Shown piece by piece: positions 1 through 9,970 of a stretch of DNA of 64,000 bases (position 1 is its first letter; each line of letters starts with the position of its first letter). The stretch covers positions 13,764,001-13,828,000 of the forward strand of contig OX442319.1 in the NCBI GenBank assembly GCA_949358305.1, read 5' to 3'. Position numbers and translations under genes: made by a program. The stretch comes from Strigamia acuminata. Lineage: Eukaryota > Arthropoda > Chilopoda > Geophilomorpha > Linotaeniidae. The notes below the pieces were generated by a model. The model ran no database searches. It was not told the DNA's origin and saw only the letters and a program-made list of their open reading frames with translations.

Positions 1-215
1 TGGGATGATTTGCTGCAACCTCCATTTTGATTGTATTTGTCCATGAACTTTATTTTTGTGCCAAATTTTGTAAATTTGGTTTCTAACTATTTGCACTACT
101 TGATATTTATTATTCACTTGTGGAGCTGGTCTCTCTGAGATTAGTCCTACATTGCTGCTTTTTAGACTACCAATTGGACTACCAATTGTATTGACAATCA
201 TTGTTAATGCAGCCT
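1..215 (+). repeat. Dispersed repeat R1, fragment (copy A)
   Basis: The sequence matches 21,600-21,820 and 47,810-48,000, sharing tracts such as TTTCTAACTATTTGCAC and GACTACCAATTG in the same order. It is the left-truncated third copy of a dispersed repeat. No coding capacity is seen. The match fades just before the palindrome at about 220. Confidence 0.75.
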
Positions 216-217
216 GT

Positions 218-268
218 CTAACAACTGTCCTAGGAACCTATCTGCAGATAGGTTCCTAGAACAGTTGG
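218..268. repeat. Short near-perfect palindrome
   Basis: AGGAACCTATCTGCAG is followed directly by its reverse complement, giving arms of about 20 bp centred on CTGCAG near 243. A further TAGGTTCCTAGAA occurs near 436, so this may be part of a small foldback element. The rest of 269-630 shows nothing recognisable. Confidence 0.6.
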
Positions 269-630
269 GTTTGAGAGTGTGAATTAGGAAACAAATTTTA
301 ATTCCTCACATTGTTCATGTAAACCCGTCATTAGAAAATCGCCAAACCGCTTTGACCTAATGTTTGAAAAAAATTTACTGAAGTCGAACTTCTTTCAACA
401 AATTCCAGATGAAAGATTGATGCAGATACAATGTAGGTTCCTAGAAGACTCACCTAGTAGGGGAAGCTTGTATTAAAAGGGGTCTGCCCACTGGAAGAGA
501 ATCCCGGTTAGTTTTGCGTAATCCCCCGTAGATGTCTTTTTTTTTAACCAATCGTCGTAATAATCGTTTCGAGTTATTAGACCAAGTTCAGCACAGATTT
601 ATTCGGGATTGGCGTGAGTGGTACATGAGT

Positions 631-1017
631 TTGACAAAGTTAAAATGACACGAGTTAGACAAAGTTAAAATGACACGAGTTAGACAAAGTTAAAATGACA
701 CGAGTTAGACAAAGTTAAAATGACACGAGTTAGACAAAGTTAAAATGACACGAGTTAGACAAAGTTAAAATGACACGAGTTAGACAAAGTTAAAATGACA
801 CGAGTTAGACAAAGTTAAAATGACACGAGTTAGACAAAGTTAAAATGACACGAGTTAGACAAAGTTAAAATGACACGAGTTAGACAAAGTTAAATTGACA
901 CGAGATTGACAAAGTTAAAATGACACGAGTTAGACAAAGTTAAAATGACACGAGTTAGACAAAGTTAAAATGACACGAGTTAAATTGACACGAGTTAAAT
1001 TGACACGAGTTAAATTG
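631..1017. repeat. 25-bp minisatellite, array 1a
   Basis: About 15 tandem copies of a 25-bp unit containing TGACACGAGTTAGACAAAG. It is the same family as the large array at 4,981-9,425, but most units read GTTAGAC instead of GTTTGAC. The last units shorten before the unrelated repeats begin at 1,018. Confidence 0.95.
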
Positions 1018-1866
1018 AAGTCCATTCATTTCGTCGCCATTCATTTCGTCGCCCCCGTACTTTTTTTTAATAAAGGCTGTGTTGAAAATTTTTTTTTCAT
1101 TTCGTCGCCCTTATTTCATCAACATATCATTTCGTCGCCCTTTCATTTCGTCGCCCTATCATTTCGTCGCCATATCATTTCGTCGCCATGTCATTGTTGT
1201 GGCATTTCGCTAACTTGTGGCCAAATTCTGGCAAACTTGAGGCCAAATTCTGGCAAACTTGTGGCCAAATTCTGGCAAACTTGTGGACAAAATGTGGCCA
1301 AATTCTGGCCAACTTGTGGACAAAATGTGGCCAAATTCTGGCCAACTTGTGGCCAAATTCTGGCAAACTTGTGGCAACATTGAGGCCAAATTGTGGCAAA
1401 ATTGTAGCCAAATTGTGGACAAGATGTGGCCAAATTCTGGCAAACTTGTGGCCAAATTCTGGCAAACTTGTGGCCAAATTCTGGCAAACTTGTGGCCAAA
1501 TTCTGGCCAAATTCTGACCAAATTGTGGCAACATTGAGGCCAAATTGTGACAAAATTGTAGCCAAATTGTGGCAAAATTGTAGCCAAATTGTGGCAATAT
1601 TGAGGCCAAATTGTGACAAAATTGTAGCCAAATTGTGGCAAATGTTTCGGTTACTTAGGCGTATCATTTCGTCGCCCTTCATTTCGTCGCCGTGTCATTT
1701 CGTCGCCCTTCTGTTCGGTTTGGGTTGTTTTGGTTGTTCAACCGTATCATTTCGTCGCCCTTCATTTCGTCGCCCTTTTTACGTTTTGGGTGTCATTTCG
1801 TCGCCAAAAACGGCGACGAAATGACACGGCGACGAAATGAAGGGCGACGAAATGAAGAAACCCCGT
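1018..1866. repeat. Compound satellite inside minisatellite array 1
   Basis: Two other tandem families sit here. Copies of TCATTTCGTCGCC lie at 1,025-1,195 and 1,660-1,806, then turn into the opposite orientation (GGCGACGAAATGA) at 1,812-1,858. Between them, 1,200-1,645 is a 22-bp repeat with core GGCCAAATTCTGGCAAAC plus variants. Long open frames here follow only from the repeat periodicity. Confidence 0.9.
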
Positions 1867-1976
1867 TAAATTGACACGAGTTAGACAAAGTTAAAATGAC
1901 ACGAGTTAGACAAAGTTAAATTGACACGAGTTAGACAAAGTTAAATTGACACGAGTTAGACAAAGTAAAAATGACA
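1867..1976. repeat. 25-bp minisatellite, array 1b
   Basis: Four to five units of the same 25-bp minisatellite resume after the compound satellite, which therefore appears to lie within one original array. The array ends at the left edge of the duplicated channel segment. Confidence 0.9.
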
Positions 1977-2088
1977 CATCAGTTTTTAAATAATAAAATT
2001 TTACAATTGATTGTTCTGTGTCTGCTTGTGTTTATAAAGGTTAAAAGATTTTAGTAATAGTAGAAAGCATTTTCCGATTATAATTCAG

Positions 2089-2428
2089 TTAAATCAAATT
2101 ATTTATGACAGAAAACGTTGAGAGGCCGGTCAGAATACCAATTACAGAACCAATATTAGAAAACAATTTTGTGAGCAAAACTGTTCTCTCTTCTCCAATC
2201 ACTTCTCTAACGTTTTCTGGAATTATATACAAAACACCTGACCAATCATGAATTATTCTGTCCTTTGCCACTGCTGGATGGAATATGGTTTCTATGCAGC
2301 GTGATTTGCACCGACAGTCTTTCTGAGGGTTTGTCTTCATTTGAGTTTCCAAATATTTTTTTTGCATTGCTTTAGCTGCTTCTAATTTAGTGCAAAGCGA
2401 TGAATTGCTGTTCTCCATAAATGGTAAT
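2089..2428 (-). pseudogene. Duplicated terminal exon of the DEG/ENaC gene (spare or alternative exon)
   Basis: The exon opens after an acceptor (TTCAACAATTCATAG) identical to that of the gene's last exon and reads LPFMENSNSSLC..., a CRCKSRC cysteine cluster, then a hydrophobic segment with GILTGLS and a stop. The frame is intact over 112 codons. It matches the exon at 9,631-9,970 closely except in one block (2,221-2,268) where the two proteins differ almost completely. No other channel exon accompanies it, so it is an orphan duplicate or an alternative 3' exon reachable from the exon-6 donor about 9.5 kb away. Without transcripts I cannot choose between these. Confidence 0.7.
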
Positions 2429-2789
2429 CTATGAATTGTTGAAATTAGAATACATGCATATACTAAGAAAAAAGTGAATTTTTAAACATTTCCAAGTTGG
2501 AAATTTATATAGAAAATTTAAATTTAGTCTCATGAGAAAATTTGAATTTCAATAAAAAAAAAAGCAACGTGTATTTAAAATTTAAAAAATGGAGGGTAGT
2601 ATTTTTTTGATATTGGAAATATATTAGAAATATATTGTGAAATTTCAAAATTTCTCAATTCAAAATGGTTGTTAACTTTTTGTAAAAAAATTCCACATGA
2701 ACTCCAATGGAAACTAAGTACTGAAACATTTTGTCAATTTAGCTGTAACTGTTGGAATTATTCAAACATCCTGCGCATTACATCGTAAT

Positions 2790-3135
2790 TAGACTTTAAC
2801 CGATATCGATATTTTGCAGTATTGCCGATACCGATAATCGGCAACCGAATATCGGCCGATACCGATACCTGCGCCGATATTAAAATTAAAATATCCGACC
2901 CCCCACCTCCACCTTCCAAAATAAAACAAGAAAATTAAAATGCGTTTATGAATTTATTTTGTGTTTTAGAAACGTTTTAGAAGCAGTATATAATATATAC
3001 TGCTTCAAAAGCGTTTCTAAAATGTGTCGTTTTAGTCTAAAACGATACGTATTAGAAACCTGCCAATATCGGTTTCAGCCACACAAAAAAATATCGGATC
3101 CGATATCGGCCGATACCGGTATCGGTCAAAGTGTA
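2790..3135. mobile_element. hAT-like MITE with 8-bp target duplication
   Basis: The 346-bp element is flanked by direct repeats ATCGTAAT at 2,782-2,789 and 3,136-3,143. Ends read TAGACTTTAACCGATATCG and, reversed, TACACTTTGACCGATACCGG. The interior repeats CGATAT and CGATACC motifs. The related sequence at 50,690-50,705 lacks the element. An 8-bp duplication is typical of hAT transposons; no transposase is present. Confidence 0.85.
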
Positions 3136-3548
3136 ATCGTAATGTCTGTCGTACACATCGAATTAAGTGTATAAACGTTCATAGAACGTTCAGTGTGTAT
3201 TTGATATATAAATCCCCCAAGACGTCACAATAAAAAGATCTATTCTCCTCAAGTCCTTCTTGCATGCACTGTCGTATCTTATGCCTTGTTCGCACCAGAA
3301 AGTTTGGGCAAACCTGGAATTTAAATCTACTTCTGGATGATTTAGCCTACAGAATGATTTAGCTAATGCGTTTGCACCGAGAATCAAGAATCAAAAATCC
3401 ACATCTCTGGGCTAGCATGCAGCCAATAGACAATCAACTGACCATGCTGCACACGGAATTATGGGAAGTGACCTTGGCAGATATCTAGTTCTTTGGCAAT
3501 TATCTAGTTCACACAACTGGATTAGAATTATCTATATTCTATACTCTA

Positions 3549-3881
3549 TAGTTCGCACATGGTATCTTGATGCCAAATTCGTACTGCGCATCCCATTTTA
3601 TCTGCGCAGACGATTTTCTAATTCCAGAAGTTATTTAGCAGTATTAAGCCTAATATTAGGCCTAATAATGCTAAAATAAAGTAAATAAACAACAATAAAC
3701 TCATAATTAAAAATAATTTACAACTTAGTACCAAAATATTTTTGTTTATTTACCTTGTTTTCGCATCATTAGGCCTAATATTAGGCTTAATACTGCAATA
3801 TAACAACTGAAAATAGAAAATCGTCTGCGCAGTACGGAATGCGCAGTACCAATTTAGCATCAAGATCCCGTGCACGAACTG
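3549..3881. mobile_element. Foldback MITE, Tc1/mariner-like TA target
   Basis: Two imperfect inverted arms of about 140 bp face each other. They share GATCTTGATGC-type ends, TCTGCGCAGACGATTTTCTA and AAGCCTAATATTAGGCCTAA. The ends are flanked by TA on both sides. There is no coding sequence. Superfamily assignment rests only on the TA dinucleotide. Confidence 0.7.
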
Positions 3882-4252
3882 TAACTCACTACAAGATTGG
3901 TCTAAATCCCATTGGCCGAGTCATTTCACATAAAGATAAGCCAAAACACCTGAATTTCAACCAATTACCAGACATTGTAATCAATTACTCCGTATTTGTT
4001 TGCTGATGAATGTTTTAAGTCACGTAGGATATTTAACTAATTAATTGATCCTAGAATTGAATTGTAACTAACTAATCATGAAAAAGATAAAATAATTTCT
4101 TTTTCTAGTTAGGGGTAATATGGCTCGTAAATCATTCTCACTCAAGATTCTTATTCCTTTTTATTATTAATATGAAAGGAGATGGATTCACACGTTAATC
4201 GTCTTCATTTATTCACATATTCTACTCTTTGTTTTTATACAATTCAATAAAG

Positions 4253-4690
4253 ATTCAAAAGGTTATTGTGAATTAGCATACCGTGCCGCCCCATTTAATA
4301 GCCCGGGCGTCTAATTCTGGATTTGAGCCGCCCCGCCCGGCGCTAATACGGGCCCGGCGCTTATCCAGAAATAAAGTAAAAAAAAAATTTAATGGGAAAA
4401 TTAATGTTTTTTGAAATAAATTTTAATTTTTATTCGTCCAAAGGATAAAAAACAACTGAACAATGAAGACGTATTATATACCGGATCTGACCAACCGGAA
4501 ATACTGGTTGTACGTATAGAACGTTATCTAGACGTAGTGCGTTTACCCAGCACCAATTTGAAACCCGGCGCCTATCCAATATTTTTTCTCGTTCGTGTTT
4601 ACCATATTTTTGCGATAATACAATATTTTTAGTGCCTCAGCCGCGGCTCTTATTCGAGGGTGGTTCTTAATCAAATAAATACAGTATTAA
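4253..4690. repeat. Degenerate MITE-like segment with GC-rich core
   Basis: Within copy 1, this stretch carries GCCCGGCGC-type repeats and ends in GGCTCTTATTCGAGGGTGG through AAATAAATACAGTA. The same right end occurs in the MITE at 11,494-11,674. The left end is not clear, so I call it only a relic. Confidence 0.45.
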
Positions 4691-4980
4691 TTCTACCATA
4701 TTCCCACTACGAATAAATGTTGTTAAGTCAAGGCTATTTGTGGCATTGCAACACAACAGAGCAGAATCGATAAAAAGAGATGTAGAATATTCCTATAGTG
4801 TCCCAATCTACTTGCTTTACGAATTCATGCAATACAAACCAGTTCTGGCATTTACTATAAGTTTTAAATCTTATTGCTCTTAGTATTTTCTCTGAATTAA
4901 AGTTTGCAGTTGGTGCCATTCATTCAGTAAACTAAATGCTCTAGAATAATGTGATAATGTATAAATGTATAAATGTATAA

Positions 4981-7900
4981 ACGAGTTTGACAAAGATAAA
5001 GTGATACGAGTTTGACAAAGTTAAAGTGATACGAGTTTGACAAAGATAAAATGACACGAGTTTGACAAAGTTAAAGTGACACGAGTTTGAGAAATTTAAA
5101 ATGACACGAGTTTGACAAAGTTAAAGTGATACGAGTTTGACAAAGATAAAATGACACGAGTTTGACAAAGATAAAATGACACGAGTTTGACAAAGATAAA
5201 ATGACACGAGTTTGACAAAGTTAAAATGAGACGAGTTTGACAAAGTTAAAATGAGACGAGTTTGACAAAGTTAAAGTGACACGAGTTTGACAAAGTTAAA
5301 GTGATACGAGTTTGACAAAGTTAAAGTGATACGAGTTTGACAAAGTTAAAGTGATACGAGTTTGACAAAGATAAAATGACACGAGTTTGACAAAGTTAAA
5401 GTGACACGAGTTTGACAAAGATAAAGTGATACGAGTTTGACAAAGTTAAAGTGATACGAGTTTGACAAAGATAAAATGACACGAGTTTGACAAAGTTAAA
5501 GTGACACGAGTTTGAGAAATTTAAAATGACACGAGTTTGACAAAGATAAAGTGATACGAGTTTGACAAAGTTAAAGTGATACGAGTTTGACAAAGATAAA
5601 ATGACACGAGTTTGACAAAGTTAAAGTGACACGAGTTTGAGAAATTTAAAATGACACGAGTTTGACAAAGTTAAAGTGATACGAGTTTGACAAAGATAAA
5701 ATGACACGAGTTTGACAAAGATAAAATGACACGAGTTTGACAAAGTTAAAATGAGACGAGTTTGACAAAGTTAAAATGAGACGAGTTTGACAAAGTTAAA
5801 GTGACACGAGTTTGACAAAGTTAAAGTGACACGAGTTTGACAAAGATAAAATGACACGAGTTTGACAAAGTTAAAGTGATACGAGTTTGACAAAGATAAA
5901 ATGACACGAGTTTGACAAAGTTAAAGTGATACGAGTTTGACAAAGTTAAAGTGACACGAGTTTGACAAAGATAAAATGACACGAGTTTGACAAAGTTAAA
6001 GTGACACGAGTTTGACAAAGATAAAATGACACGAGTTTGACAAAGTTAAAGTGACACGAGTTTGAGAAATTTAAAGTGACACGAGTTTGACAAAGTTAAA
6101 ATGAGACGAGTTTGACAAAGTTAAAGTGACACGAGTTTGACAAAGATAAAATGACACGAGTTTGACAAAGATAAAATGACACGAGTTTGACAAAGTTAAA
6201 ATGAGACGAGTTTGACAAAGTTAAAGTGACACGAGTTTGAGAAATTTAAAATGACACGAGTTTGACAAAGTTAAAATGAGACGAGTTTGACAAAGTTAAA
6301 GTGACACGAGTTTGACAAAGTTAAAGTGACACGAGTTTGACAAAGATAAAATGACACGAGTTTGACAAAGTTAAAATGAGACGAGTTTGACAAAGTTAAA
6401 GTGACACGAGTTTGACAAAGTTAAAGTGACACGAGTTTGACAAAGATAAAATGACACGAGTTTGACAAAGATAAAGTGATACGAGTTTGACAAAGTTAAA
6501 GTGATACGAGTTTGACAAAGATAAAATGACACGAGTTTGACAAAGTTAAAGTGACACGAGTTTGAGAAATTTAAAATGACACGAGTTTGACAAAGTTAAA
6601 GTGATACGAGTTTGACAAAGATAAAATGACACGAGTTTGACAAAGATAAAATGACACGAGTTTGACAAAGTTAAAATGAGACGAGTTTGACAAAGATAAA
6701 ATGACACGAGTTTGACAAAGATAAAATGACACGAGTTTGACAAAGATAAAATGACACGAGTTTGACAAAGTTAAAATGAGACGAGTTTGACAAAGTTAAA
6801 ATGAGACGAGTTTGACAAAGTTAAAGTGACACGAGTTTGACAAAGTTAAAGTGACACGAGTTTGACAAAGATAAAATGACACGAGTTTGACAAAGTTAAA
6901 ATGAGACGAGTTTGACAAAGTTAAAGTGACACGAGTTTGACAAAGTTAAAGTGACACGAGTTTGACAAAGATAAAATGACACGAGTTTGACAAAGATAAA
7001 GTGATACGAGTTTGACAAAGTTAAAGTGACACGAGTTTGACAAAGTTAAAGTGACACGAGTTTGACAAAGTTAAAGTGACACGAGTTTGAGAAATTTAAA
7101 ATGACACGAGTTTGACAAAGTTAAAGTGATACGAGTTTGACAAAGTTAAAGTGACACGAGTTTGACAAAGTTAAAGTGACACGAGTTTGAGAAATTTAAA
7201 ATGACACGAGTTTGACAAAGTTAAAGTGATACGAGTTTGACAAAGATAAAATGACACGAGTTTGACAAAGATAAAATGACACGAGTTTGACAAAGTTAAA
7301 ATGAGACGAGTTTGACAAAGTTAAAATGAGACGAGTTTGACAAAGTTAAAGTGACACGAGTTTGACAAAGTTAAAGTGACACGAGTTTGACAAAGATAAA
7401 ATGACACGAGTTTGACAAAGTTAAAGTGATACGAGTTTGACAAAGATAAAATGACACGAGTTTGACAAAGTTAAAGTGATACGAGTTTGACAAAGATAAA
7501 ATGACACGAGTTTGACAAAGTTAAAATGAGACGAGTTTGACAAAGTTAAAGTGACACGAGTTTGACAAAGTTAAAGTGATACGAGTTTGACAAAGATAAA
7601 ATGACACGAGTTTGACAAAGATAAAATGACACGAGTTTGACAAAGATAAAATGACACGAGTTTGACAAAGTTAAAATGAGACGAGTTTGACAAAGTTAAA
7701 GTGATACGAGTTTGACAAAGATAAAATGACACGAGTTTGACAAAGATAAAATGACACGAGTTTGACAAAGTTAAAATGAGACGAGTTTGACAAAGTTAAA
7801 ATGAGACGAGTTTGACAAAGTTAAAGTGACACGAGTTTGACAAAGTTAAAGTGATACGAGTTTGACAAAGATAAAATGACACGAGTTTGACAAAGATAAA

Positions 7901-9425
7901 ATGACACGAGTTTGACAAAGTTAAAATGAGACGAGTTTGACAAAGTTAAAATGAGACGAGTTTGACAAAGTTAAAGTGACACGAGTTTGACAAAGTTAAA
8001 GTGACACGAGTTTGACAAAGATAAAATGACACGAGTTTGACAAAGATAAAGTGATACGAGTTTGACAAAGTTAAAGTGATACGAGTTTGACAAAGATAAA
8101 ATGACACGAGTTTGACAAAGTTAAAGTGACACGAGTTTGAGAAATTTAAAATGACACGAGTTTGACAAAGTTAAAGTGATACGAGTTTGACAAAGATAAA
8201 ATGACACGAGTTTGACAAAGATAAAATGACACGAGTTTGACAAAGTTAAAATGAGACGAGTTTGACAAAGTTAAAATGAGACGAGTTTGACAAAGTTAAA
8301 GTGACACGAGTTTGACAAAGTTAAAGTGACACGAGTTTGACAAAGATAAAATGACACGAGTTTGACAAAGTTAAAGTGATACGAGTTTGACAAAGATAAA
8401 ATGACACGAGTTTGACAAAGTTAAAGTGATACGAGTTTGACAAAGTTAAAGTGACACGAGTTTGACAAAGATAAAATGACACGAGTTTGACAAAGTTAAA
8501 GTGACACGAGTTTGACAAAGATAAAATGACACGAGTTTGACAAAGTTAAAGTGACACGAGTTTGAGAAATTTAAAGTGACACGAGTTTGAGAAATTTAAA
8601 ATGACACGAGTTTGACAAAGTTAAAATGAGACGAGTTTGACAAAGTTAAAGTGACACGAGTTTGACAAAGTTAAAGTGACACGAGTTTGACAAAGATAAA
8701 ATGACACGAGTTTGACAAAGTTAAAATGAGACGAGTTTGACAAAGTTAAAGTGACACGAGTTTGACAAAGTTAAAGTGACACGAGTTTGACAAAGATAAA
8801 ATGACACGAGTTTGACAAAGATAAAGTGATACGAGTTTGACAAAGTTAAAGTGATACGAGTTTGACAAAGATAAAATGACACGAGTTTGACAAAGTTAAA
8901 GTGACACGAGTTTGAGAAATTTAAAATGACACGAGTTTGACAAAGTTAAAGTGATACGAGTTTGACAAAGATAAAATGACACGAGTTTGACAAAGATAAA
9001 ATGACACGAGTTTGACAAAGTTAAAATGAGACGAGTTTGACAAAGTTAAAATGAGACGAGTTTGACAAAGTTAAAGTGACACGAGTTTGACAAAGTTAAA
9101 GTGACACGAGTTTGACAAAGATAAAATGACACGAGTTTGACAAAGTTAAAGTGATACGAGTTTGACAAAGATAAAATGACACGAGTTTGACAAAGTTAAA
9201 GTGATACGAGTTTGACAAAGTTAAAGTGACACGAGTTTGACAAAGATAAAATGACACGAGTTTGACAAAGTTAAAGTGACACGAGTTTGACAAAGATAAA
9301 ATGACACGAGTTTGACAAAGTTAAAGTGACACGAGTTTGAGAAATTTAAAGTGACACGAGTTTGAGAAATTTAAAATGACACGAGTTTGACAAAGTTAAA
9401 ATGAGACGAGTTTGACAAAGTTAAA
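4981..9425. repeat. 25-bp minisatellite, array 2 (about 178 units)
   Basis: Uninterrupted tandem copies of a 25-bp unit with core ACGAGTTTGACAAAGTTAAA. Variant units (AGATAAAATGAC, TTAAAGTGAT, TTAAAATGAG, GAGAAATTTAAA) recur in the same order at a spacing of 775 bp (31 units), for example 8,121 and 8,896. A block at 5,621 recurs 2,500 bp later. The unit is not a multiple of three, and the recurring 65-codon open frames on the minus strand are a by-product. It lies just downstream of the channel gene. Confidence 0.97.
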
Positions 9426-9523
9426 TTCCCATTGAATTACATGTTATTCAATGGGAATGGGAATGACGTCACGTGCAAGCACGAAACGAGTTTTGCATAT
9501 GTTTTAGACTTATTGAATGCACC
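9426..9523. mobile_element. Right half of a GGTGCATTC-type MITE, left half lost
   Basis: The sequence from TTCCCATTGAATTAC to TTATTGAATGCACC matches the centre and right arm of the MITE at 21,371-21,528, including TGACGTCA at 9,464-9,471, and is followed by TA. The left arm is absent, and the minisatellite begins exactly at the MITE centre. Confidence 0.85.
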
Positions 9524-9630
9524 TACTTGCTTATTTGTATCTGCTTGTGTTTATAAAGGTTAAAAGATTTAAGTAAACATCTTTATAATGTGTTAGTAAT
9601 AGTAGAAAGCATTTTCCGATTATAATTCTG

Positions 9631-9970
9631 TTAAATCAAATTATTTATGACAGAAAACGTCGAGAGGCCGGTCAGAATACCAATTACAGAACCAATATTG
9701 GAAAACAATTTGGGGACTGAAACTGTTCTCTCTTCTCTAATCACTTCTCTAACGTTTTCCGGAATCTTGTATAAAGCACGTGAAGGGCCAACTCTTAAGT
9801 TCTCCTCTACCACTGCTGGATGGAATATGGTTTCTGTGCAGCGGGTTTTGCACCTACAGTCTTTCTGAGGGTTTGTCTTCATTTGAGTTTCCAAATATGT
9901 TTTTTGCATTGCTTTTGCTTCTTTTAATTTGGTGCAAAGCGATGAATTGCTGTTCTCCATAAATGGTAAT
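9631..9970 (-). CDS. DEG/ENaC gene exon 7 (unit 2 helix 2, stop)
   Basis: The acceptor TTCAACAATTCATAG supplies the third base of an Arg codon begun in exon 6 (phase 2), giving ...NISC-R-LPFMENSNSSLC. A CRCKTRC cluster follows, as seen before the last ectodomain strands in this family. The sequence then runs to KLFSNIGSVIGILTGLS and a stop with no cytoplasmic tail. A near copy lies at 2,089-2,428. Confidence 0.8.

Larger units (their letters stand above)
1985..4970. repeat. Segmental duplication, copy 1 (3' part of channel gene)
   Basis: This segment is collinear with 9,530-11,975: terminal exon, its acceptor, and most of the upstream intron, including matching tracts at 4,685-4,965 and 11,675-11,965. 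It ends where the second minisatellite array begins, and the homologous tract in the gene ends just short of the exon-6 donor. Copy-specific insertions are the hAT-like element at 2,790 and the foldback at 3,549. A short stretch around 3,885-3,935 is inverted relative to 11,140-11,190. Confidence 0.85.

Noticed and set aside
4981-9425. Regular 25-bp repeats suggesting a CRISPR-like array, and repeated 65-codon frames (MSNSCHF...)
   Set aside because: There are no spacers; units abut directly. The frames arise because three 25-bp units make 75 bases. The context is an animal genome.
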